A stretch of 64,000 nucleotides of DNA from Myxococcales bacterium (GTDB lineage Bacteria; Myxococcota_A; Polyangia; Polyangiales; Polyangiaceae). The DNA lies in the NCBI GenBank assembly GCA_025359105.1, contig JANYHK010000044.1, positions 62,001-126,000 on the forward strand, read 5' to 3'. Every line of letters begins with the position of its first letter. The stretch's first letter is position 1. The translations under genes were made by a program, and so were the position numbers. Shown here piece after piece: positions 34,246-42,941 of this stretch. A model generated the notes under the pieces. The model did no database searches. It saw nothing but the letters and a program-made list of their open reading frames with translations, and was not told the origin of the DNA.

Positions 34246-35342
34246 GACGGGCACCCGCCAGGACCCGCGGCGCGGCGGCCTGTCTCGTCGGCGTCGTCGC
34301 GTTCGTGGAGCTCGCCGCTTGCGCGTCGATAGGCTCGCCGGGGGCCGGCGACGTCGACTTGCCGACGGCGGGGGCCGGGCCGTTTCGCAAACTCGATGGC
34401 AACGAGACGCTCGGCGTCGCGCCTTTCGTCCTCGACGATCGCACCAAGGCCTGGCACGACCCCGCCGTGCTGCCGATGGAACGGGCGGGCGATGGCCCTG
34501 CGGTGTTTCTGTACGCCGCGGGGACGCTCGCAGGCAAGGAGGCGATCGTCCGCACGAGCGCCCTCGACGGACGCTCCTTCTTCGGCTCGGGCGTCGGCAC
34601 GACACCGGCGGTGGTGCTTCAGGCAGACGCTGCCGGGGAGAAGATCCGCGCGCCGAGCGTCGTTCGCATCGGCAGCGCGATCTTCCTCTACTGGGCGGAC
34701 GGCGCGGGCATTCGCGTTGCTACGAGCGACGACGGCCTCTCGTTCGCGAAGCGCCCAGGGTACGCGCTCGCGGCCTCACCTGCGACCGCCTGGGAGAAGG
34801 CCGCCCCCGGCGCGCCGAGCGTCGTCCTGTACCCCGACGGGCGCATCCGTATGCTCTATGCCGCCGGCGGATGGCTCGGCGAGGCCGAGAGCGCCGATGG
34901 GCTCGCCTTCACGCGCCTCGCCGACGCGCCCGTCTTCGGCCCGAGCGTCGCGGTCGATCCGGCGACGCTCGCCCCCGGACAGAAGCCGCCGTTCGACGAC
35001 GCGCGCGTGGACGATCCATGCATGATTCCCCGGATCACGCCCGCCGGCAGGCTCCATATACGTGTACTCTACACTGGCACGGACGCGGCCGGCGTGACGT
35101 CGATCGGCCTCGCCGCGCGCTACGGCGACACGGGACCCTTGGCTCGGCAGGCCCAGCCGGTCTACGCCATCGGCAAGAAGGAGAGGGGCCCCGCGCTCTT
35201 CGAGTGGTCAGGGGGCGCGCTGCTCTACGTCTCCCAAGATCGGGCGCCCACCCCCGACGCCCACTACGACGCGATCGCCGCTGCGTTTTCCCCGGCGAAC
35301 CTGCGGCTTCCCCCCGCCACGAGCTACGCGGACGCGCCGTGA
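34242..35342 (+). CDS. Lipoprotein with beta-propeller-like repeats
   Basis: This 366-residue exported lipoprotein has its anchor at FVELAACAS (Cys near residue 27). The mature part contains repeated short blades with an ASP-box-like rhythm (PSVVRIGSAIFLYWAD, GIRVATSDDGLSFA, PSVVLYPDGRIRMLYAA, ESADGLAFTRLAD, DDPCMIPRI), resembling the five-bladed propellers of GH43-type glycosidases. Conserved acidic catalytic residues were not identified with confidence, so carbohydrate binding is only possible. The GTG overlaps the previous stop as GTGA, and its own stop overlaps the following gene the same way. Confidence 0.68.
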   Translation: MRRAPARTRGAAACLVGVVAFVELAACASIGSPGAGDVDLPTAGAGPFRKLDGNETLGVAPFVLDDRTKAWHDPAVLPMERAGDGPAVFLYAAGTLAGKEAIVRTSALDGRSFFGSGVGTTPAVVLQADAAGEKIRAPSVVRIGSAIFLYWADGAGIRVATSDDGLSFAKRPGYALAASPATAWEKAAPGAPSVVLYPDGRIRMLYAAGGWLGEAESADGLAFTRLADAPVFGPSVAVDPATLAPGQKPPFDDARVDDPCMIPRITPAGRLHIRVLYTGTDAAGVTSIGLAARYGDTGPLARQAQPVYAIGKKERGPALFEWSGGALLYVSQDRAPTPDAHYDAIAAAFSPANLRLPPATSYADAP

Positions 35343-35845
35343 CTGGCCGCGTCGACGCCGCGACGAGGCGCGAGGTAGAGCGCCAGCTCCGCGCGCTCGT
35401 CGACCGGCTCGTCCCTGGCGCGAAGATCTTCTTCCCGCGCCGCGTCCACCGGCGGACGCGCTACTCGTGGAACGGGCGGCACTTGCGCCCGACCGGCCTG
35501 ACGCTGGAGAGCCAGTGCCACGAGGTGGCCCACCTGCTCGTGTCGTCCCCAGAGCGCCGCAAGCACCACGAGTTCGGCCTGGGCGCCGATCCGTACCGGC
35601 ACAGCGACGCGGCGCGCGTCGCCGACCTCGAGACCGCGGCTCGCGAAGAGGAGGACGCGTGCGCCATGCAGCTCGTCCTCGCGCGCGTCCTCGGTCTCTC
35701 CGAGGCGGCGGTAGAGAGCGAGGTCTACACCGAGCCGCTCACTCCGGCACGCCTGCGCGCCCTGCAGCGGCGATGCGGGCACGCGCTGCCGCCCGATTGG
35801 TGGCGCCGCGCGGCGGTCGTGAGGACATCAGCGGATTCGGCGTGA
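35339..35845 (+). CDS. Small HExxH protein, possible zinc-dependent hydrolase
   Basis: This 168-residue soluble protein contains LESQCHEVAHLLVSS (His61, Glu62, His65), the HExxH zinc motif, followed by PERRKHHEFGLGADP and a helical acidic stretch AREEEDACAMQL that might supply a third ligand. The pattern HExxH then xxSPERRxxxxFGxG is reminiscent of EpmC-type (EF-P hydroxylase) and related small proteins, so an iron or zinc enzyme is possible. No signal peptide. The start is GTG 35339, overlapping the previous stop. It lies within a chain of translationally coupled genes, directly before a membrane protease. Confidence 0.6.
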   Translation: MTGRVDAATRREVERQLRALVDRLVPGAKIFFPRRVHRRTRYSWNGRHLRPTGLTLESQCHEVAHLLVSSPERRKHHEFGLGADPYRHSDAARVADLETAAREEEDACAMQLVLARVLGLSEAAVESEVYTEPLTPARLRALQRRCGHALPPDWWRRAAVVRTSADSA

Positions 35846-36876
35846 TACGTTCTCCCTCGATGCTCGTCGGCGTCTTCCTCGGCCTGCTGTTCGTGACACC
35901 GTTCGTCGTCACGTACGTGCTCTTCATCCGGTGGTGCGACAGGTTCGAGCCCGAGCCGTGGTGGCTCATCCTCCTCGCGTTCATGTGGGGTGCGCTCTTC
36001 GCCACGCTGGGCGGAGGTCTCTCGAGCGGCATCGTGCAGAGCATCGTCGAGAGCCTCACCGGCGCCGGCGGCGACGACATGGAGGCGTTCGGCGCCACGG
36101 TGCTCGCGCCGGTCTTCGAGGAGGGCTTCAAGGGCCTCGGCGTCGCCATCATCGCCGCAATCAGTGCGCTCGGCTTGAAGGAGCTCGACGGCCCGCTCGA
36201 CGGCGCCATCTACGGCGGTGTCGTCGGCCTCGGCTTCACCCTCACCGAGGACATCCTGTACGTCGCCAACCAGTACGCCCGCGAGGGGCTCGGCGGCTTC
36301 GTCGTCCTCCTCTTCCTCCGCACGGTGCTCCTCGGCCTGTCGCACTGCACGTTCACGGCGATGACCGGCCTCGGCTTCGGCATCGCCGCCGAGTCGCGGA
36401 ACTGGACGGTGAAGATCTTCGCCCCCCTCCTCGGCTACTGCGGCGCGATGATGCTGCACGCGATGCACAACGGCCTCCCCACCTTCTTTGGTGAGGAGGG
36501 GCTCGTGCTCATGGTCCTCATCTCGTGGGTGATCGACGTCCTCTACTTCGTCATCCTCGGCGTGCTGGTCATGCGTGACCGCGCGACAATCATCCGCGAG
36601 CTGTCGACGGAGATGGGGGGCCTGCTCCACCCGCGCGAGCTGCAGCTCGTGACCACGTATTTCACGATCGGCCTGCGCAACTGGAGCGTCCTCATGTCCA
36701 AGGGCTGGGCCGCGTTCAGCCAGCGGCGCAAAAAGCAGCTGGCGCTCGTCGAGCTCGCGTTCATCAAGAACCGGCGGCGCCGCGGCGAGGCGGGGCGAGA
36801 CCTCGACCTGAAGGAGGCGAAGCTGCGGCAGCAGATCTGGACCGCGAACCGCGCGGGGATCTGGATCGGTAGCTGA
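35842..36876 (+). CDS. PrsW-type intramembrane metalloprotease
   Basis: PrsW-family proteins are multi-spanning membrane proteases related to CAAX processing enzymes. This 344-residue protein has about seven to eight hydrophobic helices. Key motifs are FEEGFKGLGVAII (the glutamate pair), GFTLTEDILYV (Glu), a helix with GLSHCTFTAMTG (His), and the C-terminal CGAMMLHAMHNGLP (His). These resemble the catalytic E, E/N, H, H set. GTG 35842 is preferred because it overlaps the previous stop (GTGA), as its neighbours do; ATG 35860 is the alternative. A hydrophilic tail of about 85 residues follows the last helix. In Bacillus PrsW cleaves an anti-sigma factor; the substrate here is unknown. Confidence 0.8.
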   Translation: MIRSPSMLVGVFLGLLFVTPFVVTYVLFIRWCDRFEPEPWWLILLAFMWGALFATLGGGLSSGIVQSIVESLTGAGGDDMEAFGATVLAPVFEEGFKGLGVAIIAAISALGLKELDGPLDGAIYGGVVGLGFTLTEDILYVANQYAREGLGGFVVLLFLRTVLLGLSHCTFTAMTGLGFGIAAESRNWTVKIFAPLLGYCGAMMLHAMHNGLPTFFGEEGLVLMVLISWVIDVLYFVILGVLVMRDRATIIRELSTEMGGLLHPRELQLVTTYFTIGLRNWSVLMSKGWAAFSQRRKKQLALVELAFIKNRRRRGEAGRDLDLKEAKLRQQIWTANRAGIWIGS

Positions 36877-37559
36877 TGGCGGGCGCGGGCGCGGGTACCG
36901 CGCGGCGGCTCGTCGAGCTGAGCCACGTGATCGAGAACGGGATGGTCACCTACCCGGGGCTGCCGGCGCCGGAGCTTACCTGTCACCTCACGCGCGCGGA
37001 GGCGGCGGGCAAGTACGCGCCCGGCGTGACGTTCCAGATCGGGCGCATCTCGATGGTCGGCAACACCGGTACCTACATGGACAGCCCGTTTCATCGCTTC
37101 GCGGACGGCGCCGATCTGGCAGACGTACCGCTCGAGAAGGTCGCCGATCTCCCGGGGCTCGTCGTTCGAAAGGATCCCGCGCGTCGCGCGATCGAGCGCG
37201 ACGATCTCGCGGATCTCGACGTGGCCGGCAAGGCGGTGCTCCTGTACACCGGCGGGGACGCGCGCTTCGGCTCCCCCGCGTACGCCGAGGCCGCGCCGTT
37301 CCTCACTGCCGGCGCCACGGCGTGGCTCGTCGAGCAGGGGGCCGCGCTGGTCGGCATCGATGCGGTGAACATCGACGACCTCGGCGATCTCGCGCGCCCG
37401 GCGCACAGCGGGCTGCTCGGCGCGGGCATCCCGATCGTCGAGCACCTACGCGGCCTCGACGCGCTCCCCACGGGCGGCTTCCGCTTCACCGCGACGCCGC
37501 CGCGCGTGCGCGCGTTCGGCACGTTCCCGGTGCGCGCCTTCGCGATCGTCAGCGGGTGA
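36876..37559 (+). CDS. Cyclase-family protein (kynurenine-formamidase-like) with altered metal motif
   Basis: This 227-residue protein belongs to the putative cyclase family (PF04199) that includes KynB arylformamidase. The standard metal motif HxGTHxDxPxH reads NTGTYMDSPFH here (residues 63-73): Asp69 and His73 remain, but the first and second histidines are Asn and Tyr. Conserved SHVIENGMVTYPG and HSGLLGAGIPIVEHLRGL are present. A change of metal binding or substrate is therefore likely, although similar NTGTY variants occur in some relatives. The ATG overlaps the PrsW stop as TGATG. It closes the coupled gene group and ends 11 bp inside the convergent GH13 gene. Confidence 0.8.
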   Translation: MAGAGAGTARRLVELSHVIENGMVTYPGLPAPELTCHLTRAEAAGKYAPGVTFQIGRISMVGNTGTYMDSPFHRFADGADLADVPLEKVADLPGLVVRKDPARRAIERDDLADLDVAGKAVLLYTGGDARFGSPAYAEAAPFLTAGATAWLVEQGAALVGIDAVNIDDLGDLARPAHSGLLGAGIPIVEHLRGLDALPTGGFRFTATPPRVRAFGTFPVRAFAIVSG

Positions 37560-39534
37560 GGACGACGACGCTGTACGCGCCGAGCGCGAGGGGAAGCGCG
37601 TAGGGCTTGCCGTCCTTCGCGCGCAGCATCGGCGTCACGCTGCCCGCCATGGTGCCGGTGAAGTCGCTGCCGTAGGCGGGCAGGTCCGAGTTCATGCGCA
37701 CGCGCCACCCAGCCGCGTCGGGCACGCCGACGTCGTACTCCGTGAACGCCTTGTTCGCGAGGTTGGCGACGACGAGCACGTCCTCGCCCGACGCGCCGTG
37801 GCGGCGGTAGGCGAGCACCTTGTCGGTGTCGTTGCGCTGCACGATCTCGACGTTCGCGTCCGCGAGGCCGCCGGCCTTCCCGTCGAGGTTGCGGCGCAGC
37901 CGGATCAGATCCTTGTAGAATGCACGCACGCGCAGCCCCTCGGCCGTGGGCGCGGCGAGCGGCGCCGGCTGGCTGGCGAACGGCGCGGTCGCCAGCGCCT
38001 CCTGGCCCATGAAGAGCATCGGCACGCCGGGGGCGGTGAGCATGATCGCGGCGCCGAGCATCGAGCGCTTGCGCGCGGCGAGGCTCGTCGGGTTCGCGCC
38101 GTCGATGCGCGCCGGAATGCGGGCGCCGCCGTTGCCGACGGTGTCGTGGTTCTCCAGGTAGAGGAGGCGCGCGAACGGATCGCCGCCGGACGTTCCCTGG
38201 AGCGCGCCGATGACCTGGCCGAGATCGCGCCCGGCGTCGCTCGGCGGGACGAGCACGTCGCTCATCGTGTAGCCGAAGCCGTCCCACTGGGCGTCGAAGC
38301 CGAAGCCGCCGCTCGCCGCGCTCTGGGTGATCTCGCCGAACCCCTTGAGGTCCTCGGCGACGCTGAGGCCGCGGAGGGCATGAACGCGCTCGTTCACGCG
38401 CACGAGGAGATCCTTGCCGCCAGGGGTGGTGCCCCGCCCGTCGAGCGCGCGGAGGTTCGAGACCGAGTCCCACCGGAAGCCGTCGGCGCGATGCTCGACC
38501 ATCCACGTGTCGACCGTCGCCGCCAGCATCGTCGCGACCTCGGGCGTCGCGTAGTCGGGGCGCGGTCCCCACGGCGTCGTGGCGTAGGGGCCGGCGGGGA
38601 AGAAGTAGACGCCGGCAGAGCCGTTCGGGCAGTCGCCGTCGAAGCAGCGAAGGGGAGCCTGCGCGTAGCCGTCGGTGTGGTTCACGACGGTGTCGATCCA
38701 CACCGCGACGCCGAGCGCGTGCGCGCGATCGACGAGCGCGCGAAATTCGTCGGACGTGCCGAGCGTCGGCTTGGGCGCGTGGAAGAGGCGCGGGCTGTAC
38801 CCCCAGCCGTTCCCGCCGCCTCCGAACGACTGCACCGGCATGATCTCGATGGCGTTCACGCCGAGCTCGGCGAGCCCGTCCAGCGCGTCGCGCGTCGAGG
38901 CGAAGGTACCGTTCGGCGCTCCTTTGGGGACGGCGTAGCTGCCGACGTGCATCTCGTAGACCACGGTGGTCGCGCGCGCGGGGCGGGTGAAGGACGGCGT
39001 CATCCACGGGTAGGCGTTGGGATCGACGACGCGGCAGTCCGCGGCCGCGAGCTCGCGGCAGTAGGGATCGGTGCGTGTGACGGCGCCACCCGGGCCGGTG
39101 AGGACGAAGCGGTACGTGCTGCCGGCGTGCGCGCCCGCGACGTGCGCCTCGTAGACGCCGCCCGCGACGGCGATCATCGGCACGTCGGCGGCCGCGAAAT
39201 CGCCCCCGACGCTCGCAGCGGTCGCGTGCGGCGCCCAGACGCGGAACACGACGCCGCCCGGCTCGACGTTGCCGCCGAGAAACGGCGCGGGGACCTCGGC
39301 GTCGGGCGCGCCGCCGTCGGTCACGGCTGCGTTGCCGTCGCTGGCGACCCCGCCGTCGACCGCGGTCATGCCATCGGCGGCGGCGCCGGCGTCGCTGCCT
39401 CCGGGGGGAGCGACGCCGTTCGCGTCCGCGCCGCACGAGGCGGCCGCAGGGGGTGTCACCACGAGCGCCACGAAGAACGCGCCCTTCGCGAGCGAGGTCG
39501 GGCGGACCGACGAGGGGCGTGCGCTCCTTCGCAT
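37549..39534 (-). CDS. Secreted GH13 glycosidase-like lipoprotein (GlgB/TreZ-type)
   Basis: This 661-residue protein has a lipoprotein signal ending in PPAAASC, an Asp/Gly/Ala-rich linker (to about residue 90), a CBM48-like domain (FRVWAPHATAASVGG), and an alpha-amylase barrel. YEMHVGSYAVPKG and DTVVNHTDGY mark the branching-enzyme/maltooligosyltrehalose group. The catalytic triad is visible as ADGFRWDSV (Asp356), SVAEDLKG (Glu394) and LENHDTVG (Asp464). A C-terminal beta domain follows. Most GlgB and TreZ enzymes act in the cytoplasm, so export as a lipoprotein is unusual and suggests breakdown of external or stored polysaccharide at the surface. The exact bond specificity cannot be read. 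Confidence 0.85.
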   Translation of the reverse strand: MRRSARPSSVRPTSLAKGAFFVALVVTPPAAASCGADANGVAPPGGSDAGAAADGMTAVDGGVASDGNAAVTDGGAPDAEVPAPFLGGNVEPGGVVFRVWAPHATAASVGGDFAAADVPMIAVAGGVYEAHVAGAHAGSTYRFVLTGPGGAVTRTDPYCRELAAADCRVVDPNAYPWMTPSFTRPARATTVVYEMHVGSYAVPKGAPNGTFASTRDALDGLAELGVNAIEIMPVQSFGGGGNGWGYSPRLFHAPKPTLGTSDEFRALVDRAHALGVAVWIDTVVNHTDGYAQAPLRCFDGDCPNGSAGVYFFPAGPYATTPWGPRPDYATPEVATMLAATVDTWMVEHRADGFRWDSVSNLRALDGRGTTPGGKDLLVRVNERVHALRGLSVAEDLKGFGEITQSAASGGFGFDAQWDGFGYTMSDVLVPPSDAGRDLGQVIGALQGTSGGDPFARLLYLENHDTVGNGGARIPARIDGANPTSLAARKRSMLGAAIMLTAPGVPMLFMGQEALATAPFASQPAPLAAPTAEGLRVRAFYKDLIRLRRNLDGKAGGLADANVEIVQRNDTDKVLAYRRHGASGEDVLVVANLANKAFTEYDVGVPDAAGWRVRMNSDLPAYGSDFTGTMAGSVTPMLRAKDGKPYALPLALGAYSVVVLTR

Positions 39535-39772
39535 GTCCGCAGCCTTAGCACCAAGAGCCGCGCCGCGCTCGAGCAGCACGCCAACGTTTGAAGACGCCCC
39601 GCGCGAGGAGCTCGACGAGATCTTCCCGGGCCCCGGCGGCGCCGCGCCGGAAGCGTACGCCTGGTAAATCGACGGGCCCGAGTGTGTCGGGGCGCTTTTT
39701 CGGCGCGACCTTCCGCGACGACGCGGCTCTGGCTGGTGGCGGCTGTCGCCCCAAAACCACCAGGACCCTTCC

Positions 39773-40420
39773 ATGCCCCGACTCGGCCCGATCTCCCTCC
39801 TTCTACCGCTCGCCCTCGCGTCCCAGGGCTGCGCCGCCACGGTGTTCACGCCACGCGTCGAGTCGGTGGGTGAATACAAGAACACGCAGGCTGTGTCCGA
39901 CAAGGCCGCGGACATCGAGGACGACGACGCCCCCGAGGTGAAGGTCGTCGTCGGGCAGCTGCTGCCGGGCATGACTTACAAGGACGGCGTGTTCTCGGTC
40001 GATCCCGAGTCGTACGAGGTCCTGGGCAAGGTCTCCGCCGAGCCCTCGAAGCGCGTGTTTTATCCGTTCAAGGAGAAGTGGCGCAGGCCCGTCTGCTGGC
40101 CCCAGGTCCCGCTCGTCTACGCGACGCTGTTCGTGTGGCTCGCCGTCCCGACGACGTGGGGTTGCTTCGTCCACCCCGGCTCGCCCGACGAGCGCAAGGA
40201 CGACATCGTCGCGACGATGCGGCGGGCCACGAAGGTCCTCGGCGGCAACCTCGTGCTCATCGGAGGCTTCGGCGGCACCGTCGTCATCAACGCGGCGACC
40301 GGCGCTCAGCTTAGCCAGACCGAGGCCACGCACGGTGTCGGCTGGGCGCTGCGGGTGAAGGGCGGACCGGACACGTCACACAAGGCGCCGGCGGGGATCG
40401 GCGTCAGCATGAAGCTCTGA
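39773..40420 (+). CDS. Lipoprotein with hydrophobic central segment
   Basis: This 215-residue lipoprotein has a signal LLLPLALASQGC (Cys at 20). The N-terminal mature part is acidic (DIEDDDAPEVKVVV). The centre has a hydrophobic stretch VPLVYATLFVWLAVPTTWGC that could be a second membrane segment. The C-terminal third ends in ALRVKGGPDTSHKAPAGIG. No known family recognised. About 240 bp separates it from the divergent GH13 lipoprotein gene, where I saw no other gene. Confidence 0.7.
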   Translation: MPRLGPISLLLPLALASQGCAATVFTPRVESVGEYKNTQAVSDKAADIEDDDAPEVKVVVGQLLPGMTYKDGVFSVDPESYEVLGKVSAEPSKRVFYPFKEKWRRPVCWPQVPLVYATLFVWLAVPTTWGCFVHPGSPDERKDDIVATMRRATKVLGGNLVLIGGFGGTVVINAATGAQLSQTEATHGVGWALRVKGGPDTSHKAPAGIGVSMKL

Positions 40421-40557
40421 GCAGGCACACGCGGGCGCGAATTTTACGAGCCCACTACTCGTGGCGAACCCAAGGGTACGGAAATGTAAGAGTCAAATTG
40501 ACCGATCGAGGCTTTCGGTCATTGCGCGGTGAATTGAGCCAGAACAGAGTGCGCGCC

Positions 40558-42906
40558 ATGCGTCTCCGAGCGATCGCGGCTCTTGGGCTTCTCGCCGTTC
40601 TCACCTCCTCCGAGCCCGCGCGCGCGGGGGAGCACCTTCGTGTCTTCGTCGGCGCGGCGCCGGCGACGCGCGCCGCGGGCCCCGGTCTGGAGGGGCGAGC
40701 GCGCGGTGCGGTGAACGCGTTCGTGCCGGCCGCGGCGGCGATGGATCTGCCGCGCGTCGATCTGGCGAGCCTCGGGGACGGGACGTCGATCGTTCGCTTC
40801 GAGCAGACACACCTGGGGCTCCCGGTCGTCGGGCGAGGCGCCGTCGTGCGGCTCGATGCCGCCGGGCGGAGCGTGCTCACCTCCACGAGCCTCGCGACGG
40901 CGCTACCCCAGAGCACGACGCCGGCGGTGTCTGCGGTCCTCGCCGCGGCGACGGCGCAGAGCCGCACGCCGTTGCCCGTCAGCGACAGCGACGCGCACCT
41001 CGTCTTCTTCCCGTCGCGCGGGATGGGCGAGGCGAGGCTCGCGTGGGTGATCGCGCCGGCGATGGTGCCGGGCCTTCCGACGGCGCCGCGCGTGATGGTC
41101 GACGCGCTCACCGGCGTCGTGCTCGAGGCGCGCGACATGGTGGTGTTCCTCGACCAGGCGAAGGTGTACCCGACCAACCCGGTGAAGAGCCCGACGCTCG
41201 CGAACTTCACGCTCAACGTGGCCACCGGGGCGACGACGCTGAAGAACGCCTTCATCGAGTCGTCCAACTGCATCGACAAGAAGACAGTGAAGAGCCTCAG
41301 CTTCGGGGGCATCCCCCTGTCGGTGCACACCTGCGACTTGCAAAACCTCGCCCTGCCCGACGCGAACGGCGACTACCTCGTCGCGCCCGGTGCCGACACC
41401 GACGTCGCCGACGCCTTCAGCGAGGTGTCGATGTTCCACCACGCGTCGCGCGTGTACGAGTTCTTCGCGGCGATGCAGGGGAGCGCCACCGCGCAGGTCG
41501 TCGTCGACAAACCGTTCCGGACGATCTCGAACCTGCAGCTCGCGCACGGGCTGTTGCAGGGGAACATCGCGGCCGCCGGCGATCCGAACACGCCGCTCGA
41601 TCCTTTCCAGAACGCCTTCTTTTCGCCGGCCGGCGGCGGGCTCGGGCAGGTCTTCGAGCAGCTCTACGGCTTCAACGCGGGCGCGATGTGGTTTGGGCAG
41701 GGACCGCGCAAGGACTACTCGTACGACGGCGACGTCGTCTACCACGAGTTCACGCACGCGGTCGTCGACAAGACCCTCAAGCTCGGGCAGTGGCACATCG
41801 ACGCGTACGGAGCCATCGACGCGCCCGGCGCGATGAACGAAGGCCTGGCGGACTACTTCTCGAGCGCGCTCGCCGGCGATCCCAACGTCGGCGAGTACGC
41901 GTCGAAGGACATCTCGCCGTCGCTCGACGTCATCCGCACGCTCGACAACACCGACAGCTGCCCCAAGGCGCTGGTGGGCGAGGTGCACTACGACTCGACG
42001 CTCTTCTCCGGCGGTCTTTGGTCGGCGCGCGCGTCGCTTGCGGACGACGCGACTCGGCTCAAGTACGACACCGCGATCTACAAGGCCATGCTGTCGCACG
42101 TGAACGACGGGGACCTCGGTTACCAGGATCTGGTGAACCTGTTCATCGCGTCGCTCCAGGTGGACTTGCCGGCCGGCGCGGCGGCGCTCACCGCCGAGAT
42201 GACGAAGCGCGGGGTGCTGCCCGGCTGCACGCGCGTGCTGCCATTTGCCGGCGCGGCGCTCAACGCGCCTGTCGGCATCACGTCGCCGGGCGCGTATGCG
42301 GCGCCGGGGAAGGGGAGCGTGGGCGCCACCGATCTCGCGCCGGGGATGCTCCAGGTCTCGATGGACGTGCCCGCCAACACGGACACCGTGACCGTGACGT
42401 TCCAGAGCAAGGTGGCGGCTGCGAACCCAAACCCCCTGGGCGGCGGCGGCACGCCGTTCACGCCGGTCGTGCTCGCGAAGGCCGCGACGCCGATCGCGTG
42501 GACGACGACGGGCAAGCTCGCGCACGACGCGACGGTGAAGGTCGACGCGACGGGCGACGGGGGAAAGACGCTCCAGAAGTACACGGCGGTCGTCACCGTC
42601 CCCGACGGCGCGACGAAGCTGTACGTGCAGATTGCAAGCAAAGGCGACAACGACGGCTCGTACAACACGATCGCGCTCGCTGCGCAGCCCAAGGCCGCGC
42701 CAGAGCCGGTGGGCGCGGACGACGCGGGGACGGGGGCGGCGCCGCCCGGCAACAGCGGCACCACGACGAGCAGGTCGGGGTGCAGCTGCCGGTCTCCGGG
42801 GGGAGGCACGGCGGGGGCGGGCGTGGGGGTGGGGGGAGGGCTCGGGGTGGGGCTCGGCGCTTTGCTGAGCCTCGGCGCGGTCCGGCGTCGTCGGCGTCGC
42901 GGCTGA
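40558..42906 (+). CDS. Secreted gluzincin-type metalloprotease with MYXO-CTERM-like tail
   Basis: This 782-residue protein has a signal peptide (cleavage near TSSEPARA), a propeptide-like domain (FTP-type, about 25-190) and a catalytic domain with VVYHEFTHAVVD (His396, Glu397, His400). The third zinc ligand is probably Glu428 in MNEGLADYFS, the gluzincin arrangement of thermolysin and fungalysin relatives. The end has the MYXO-CTERM layout: RSGCSC, a Gly-rich hydrophobic helix and RRRRRRG, a sorting tag expected to be processed at the envelope. ATG 40558 lacks a good ribosome-binding site. It is followed by the structured intergenic region. Confidence 0.85.
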   Translation: MRLRAIAALGLLAVLTSSEPARAGEHLRVFVGAAPATRAAGPGLEGRARGAVNAFVPAAAAMDLPRVDLASLGDGTSIVRFEQTHLGLPVVGRGAVVRLDAAGRSVLTSTSLATALPQSTTPAVSAVLAAATAQSRTPLPVSDSDAHLVFFPSRGMGEARLAWVIAPAMVPGLPTAPRVMVDALTGVVLEARDMVVFLDQAKVYPTNPVKSPTLANFTLNVATGATTLKNAFIESSNCIDKKTVKSLSFGGIPLSVHTCDLQNLALPDANGDYLVAPGADTDVADAFSEVSMFHHASRVYEFFAAMQGSATAQVVVDKPFRTISNLQLAHGLLQGNIAAAGDPNTPLDPFQNAFFSPAGGGLGQVFEQLYGFNAGAMWFGQGPRKDYSYDGDVVYHEFTHAVVDKTLKLGQWHIDAYGAIDAPGAMNEGLADYFSSALAGDPNVGEYASKDISPSLDVIRTLDNTDSCPKALVGEVHYDSTLFSGGLWSARASLADDATRLKYDTAIYKAMLSHVNDGDLGYQDLVNLFIASLQVDLPAGAAALTAEMTKRGVLPGCTRVLPFAGAALNAPVGITSPGAYAAPGKGSVGATDLAPGMLQVSMDVPANTDTVTVTFQSKVAAANPNPLGGGGTPFTPVVLAKAATPIAWTTTGKLAHDATVKVDATGDGGKTLQKYTAVVTVPDGATKLYVQIASKGDNDGSYNTIALAAQPKAAPEPVGADDAGTGAAPPGNSGTTTSRSGCSCRSPGGGTAGAGVGVGGGLGVGLGALLSLGAVRRRRRRG

Positions 42907-42941
42907 TCGTGCTCGGCGATAGGCGAGACGGGGGGGCGCGC

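Noticed and set aside
37798-39591. Long antisense open frame of almost 600 codons over the GH13 gene
   Set aside because: Its composition is dominated by Arg, Ala and Val as expected from high-GC antisense reading, while the opposite strand has intact catalytic motifs.
39535-39772. Possible small gene between the GH13 gene and the next lipoprotein
   Set aside because: The open frames there are Arg/Pro-rich, mostly antisense or out-of-frame readings of neighbouring genes, with no ribosome-binding site.
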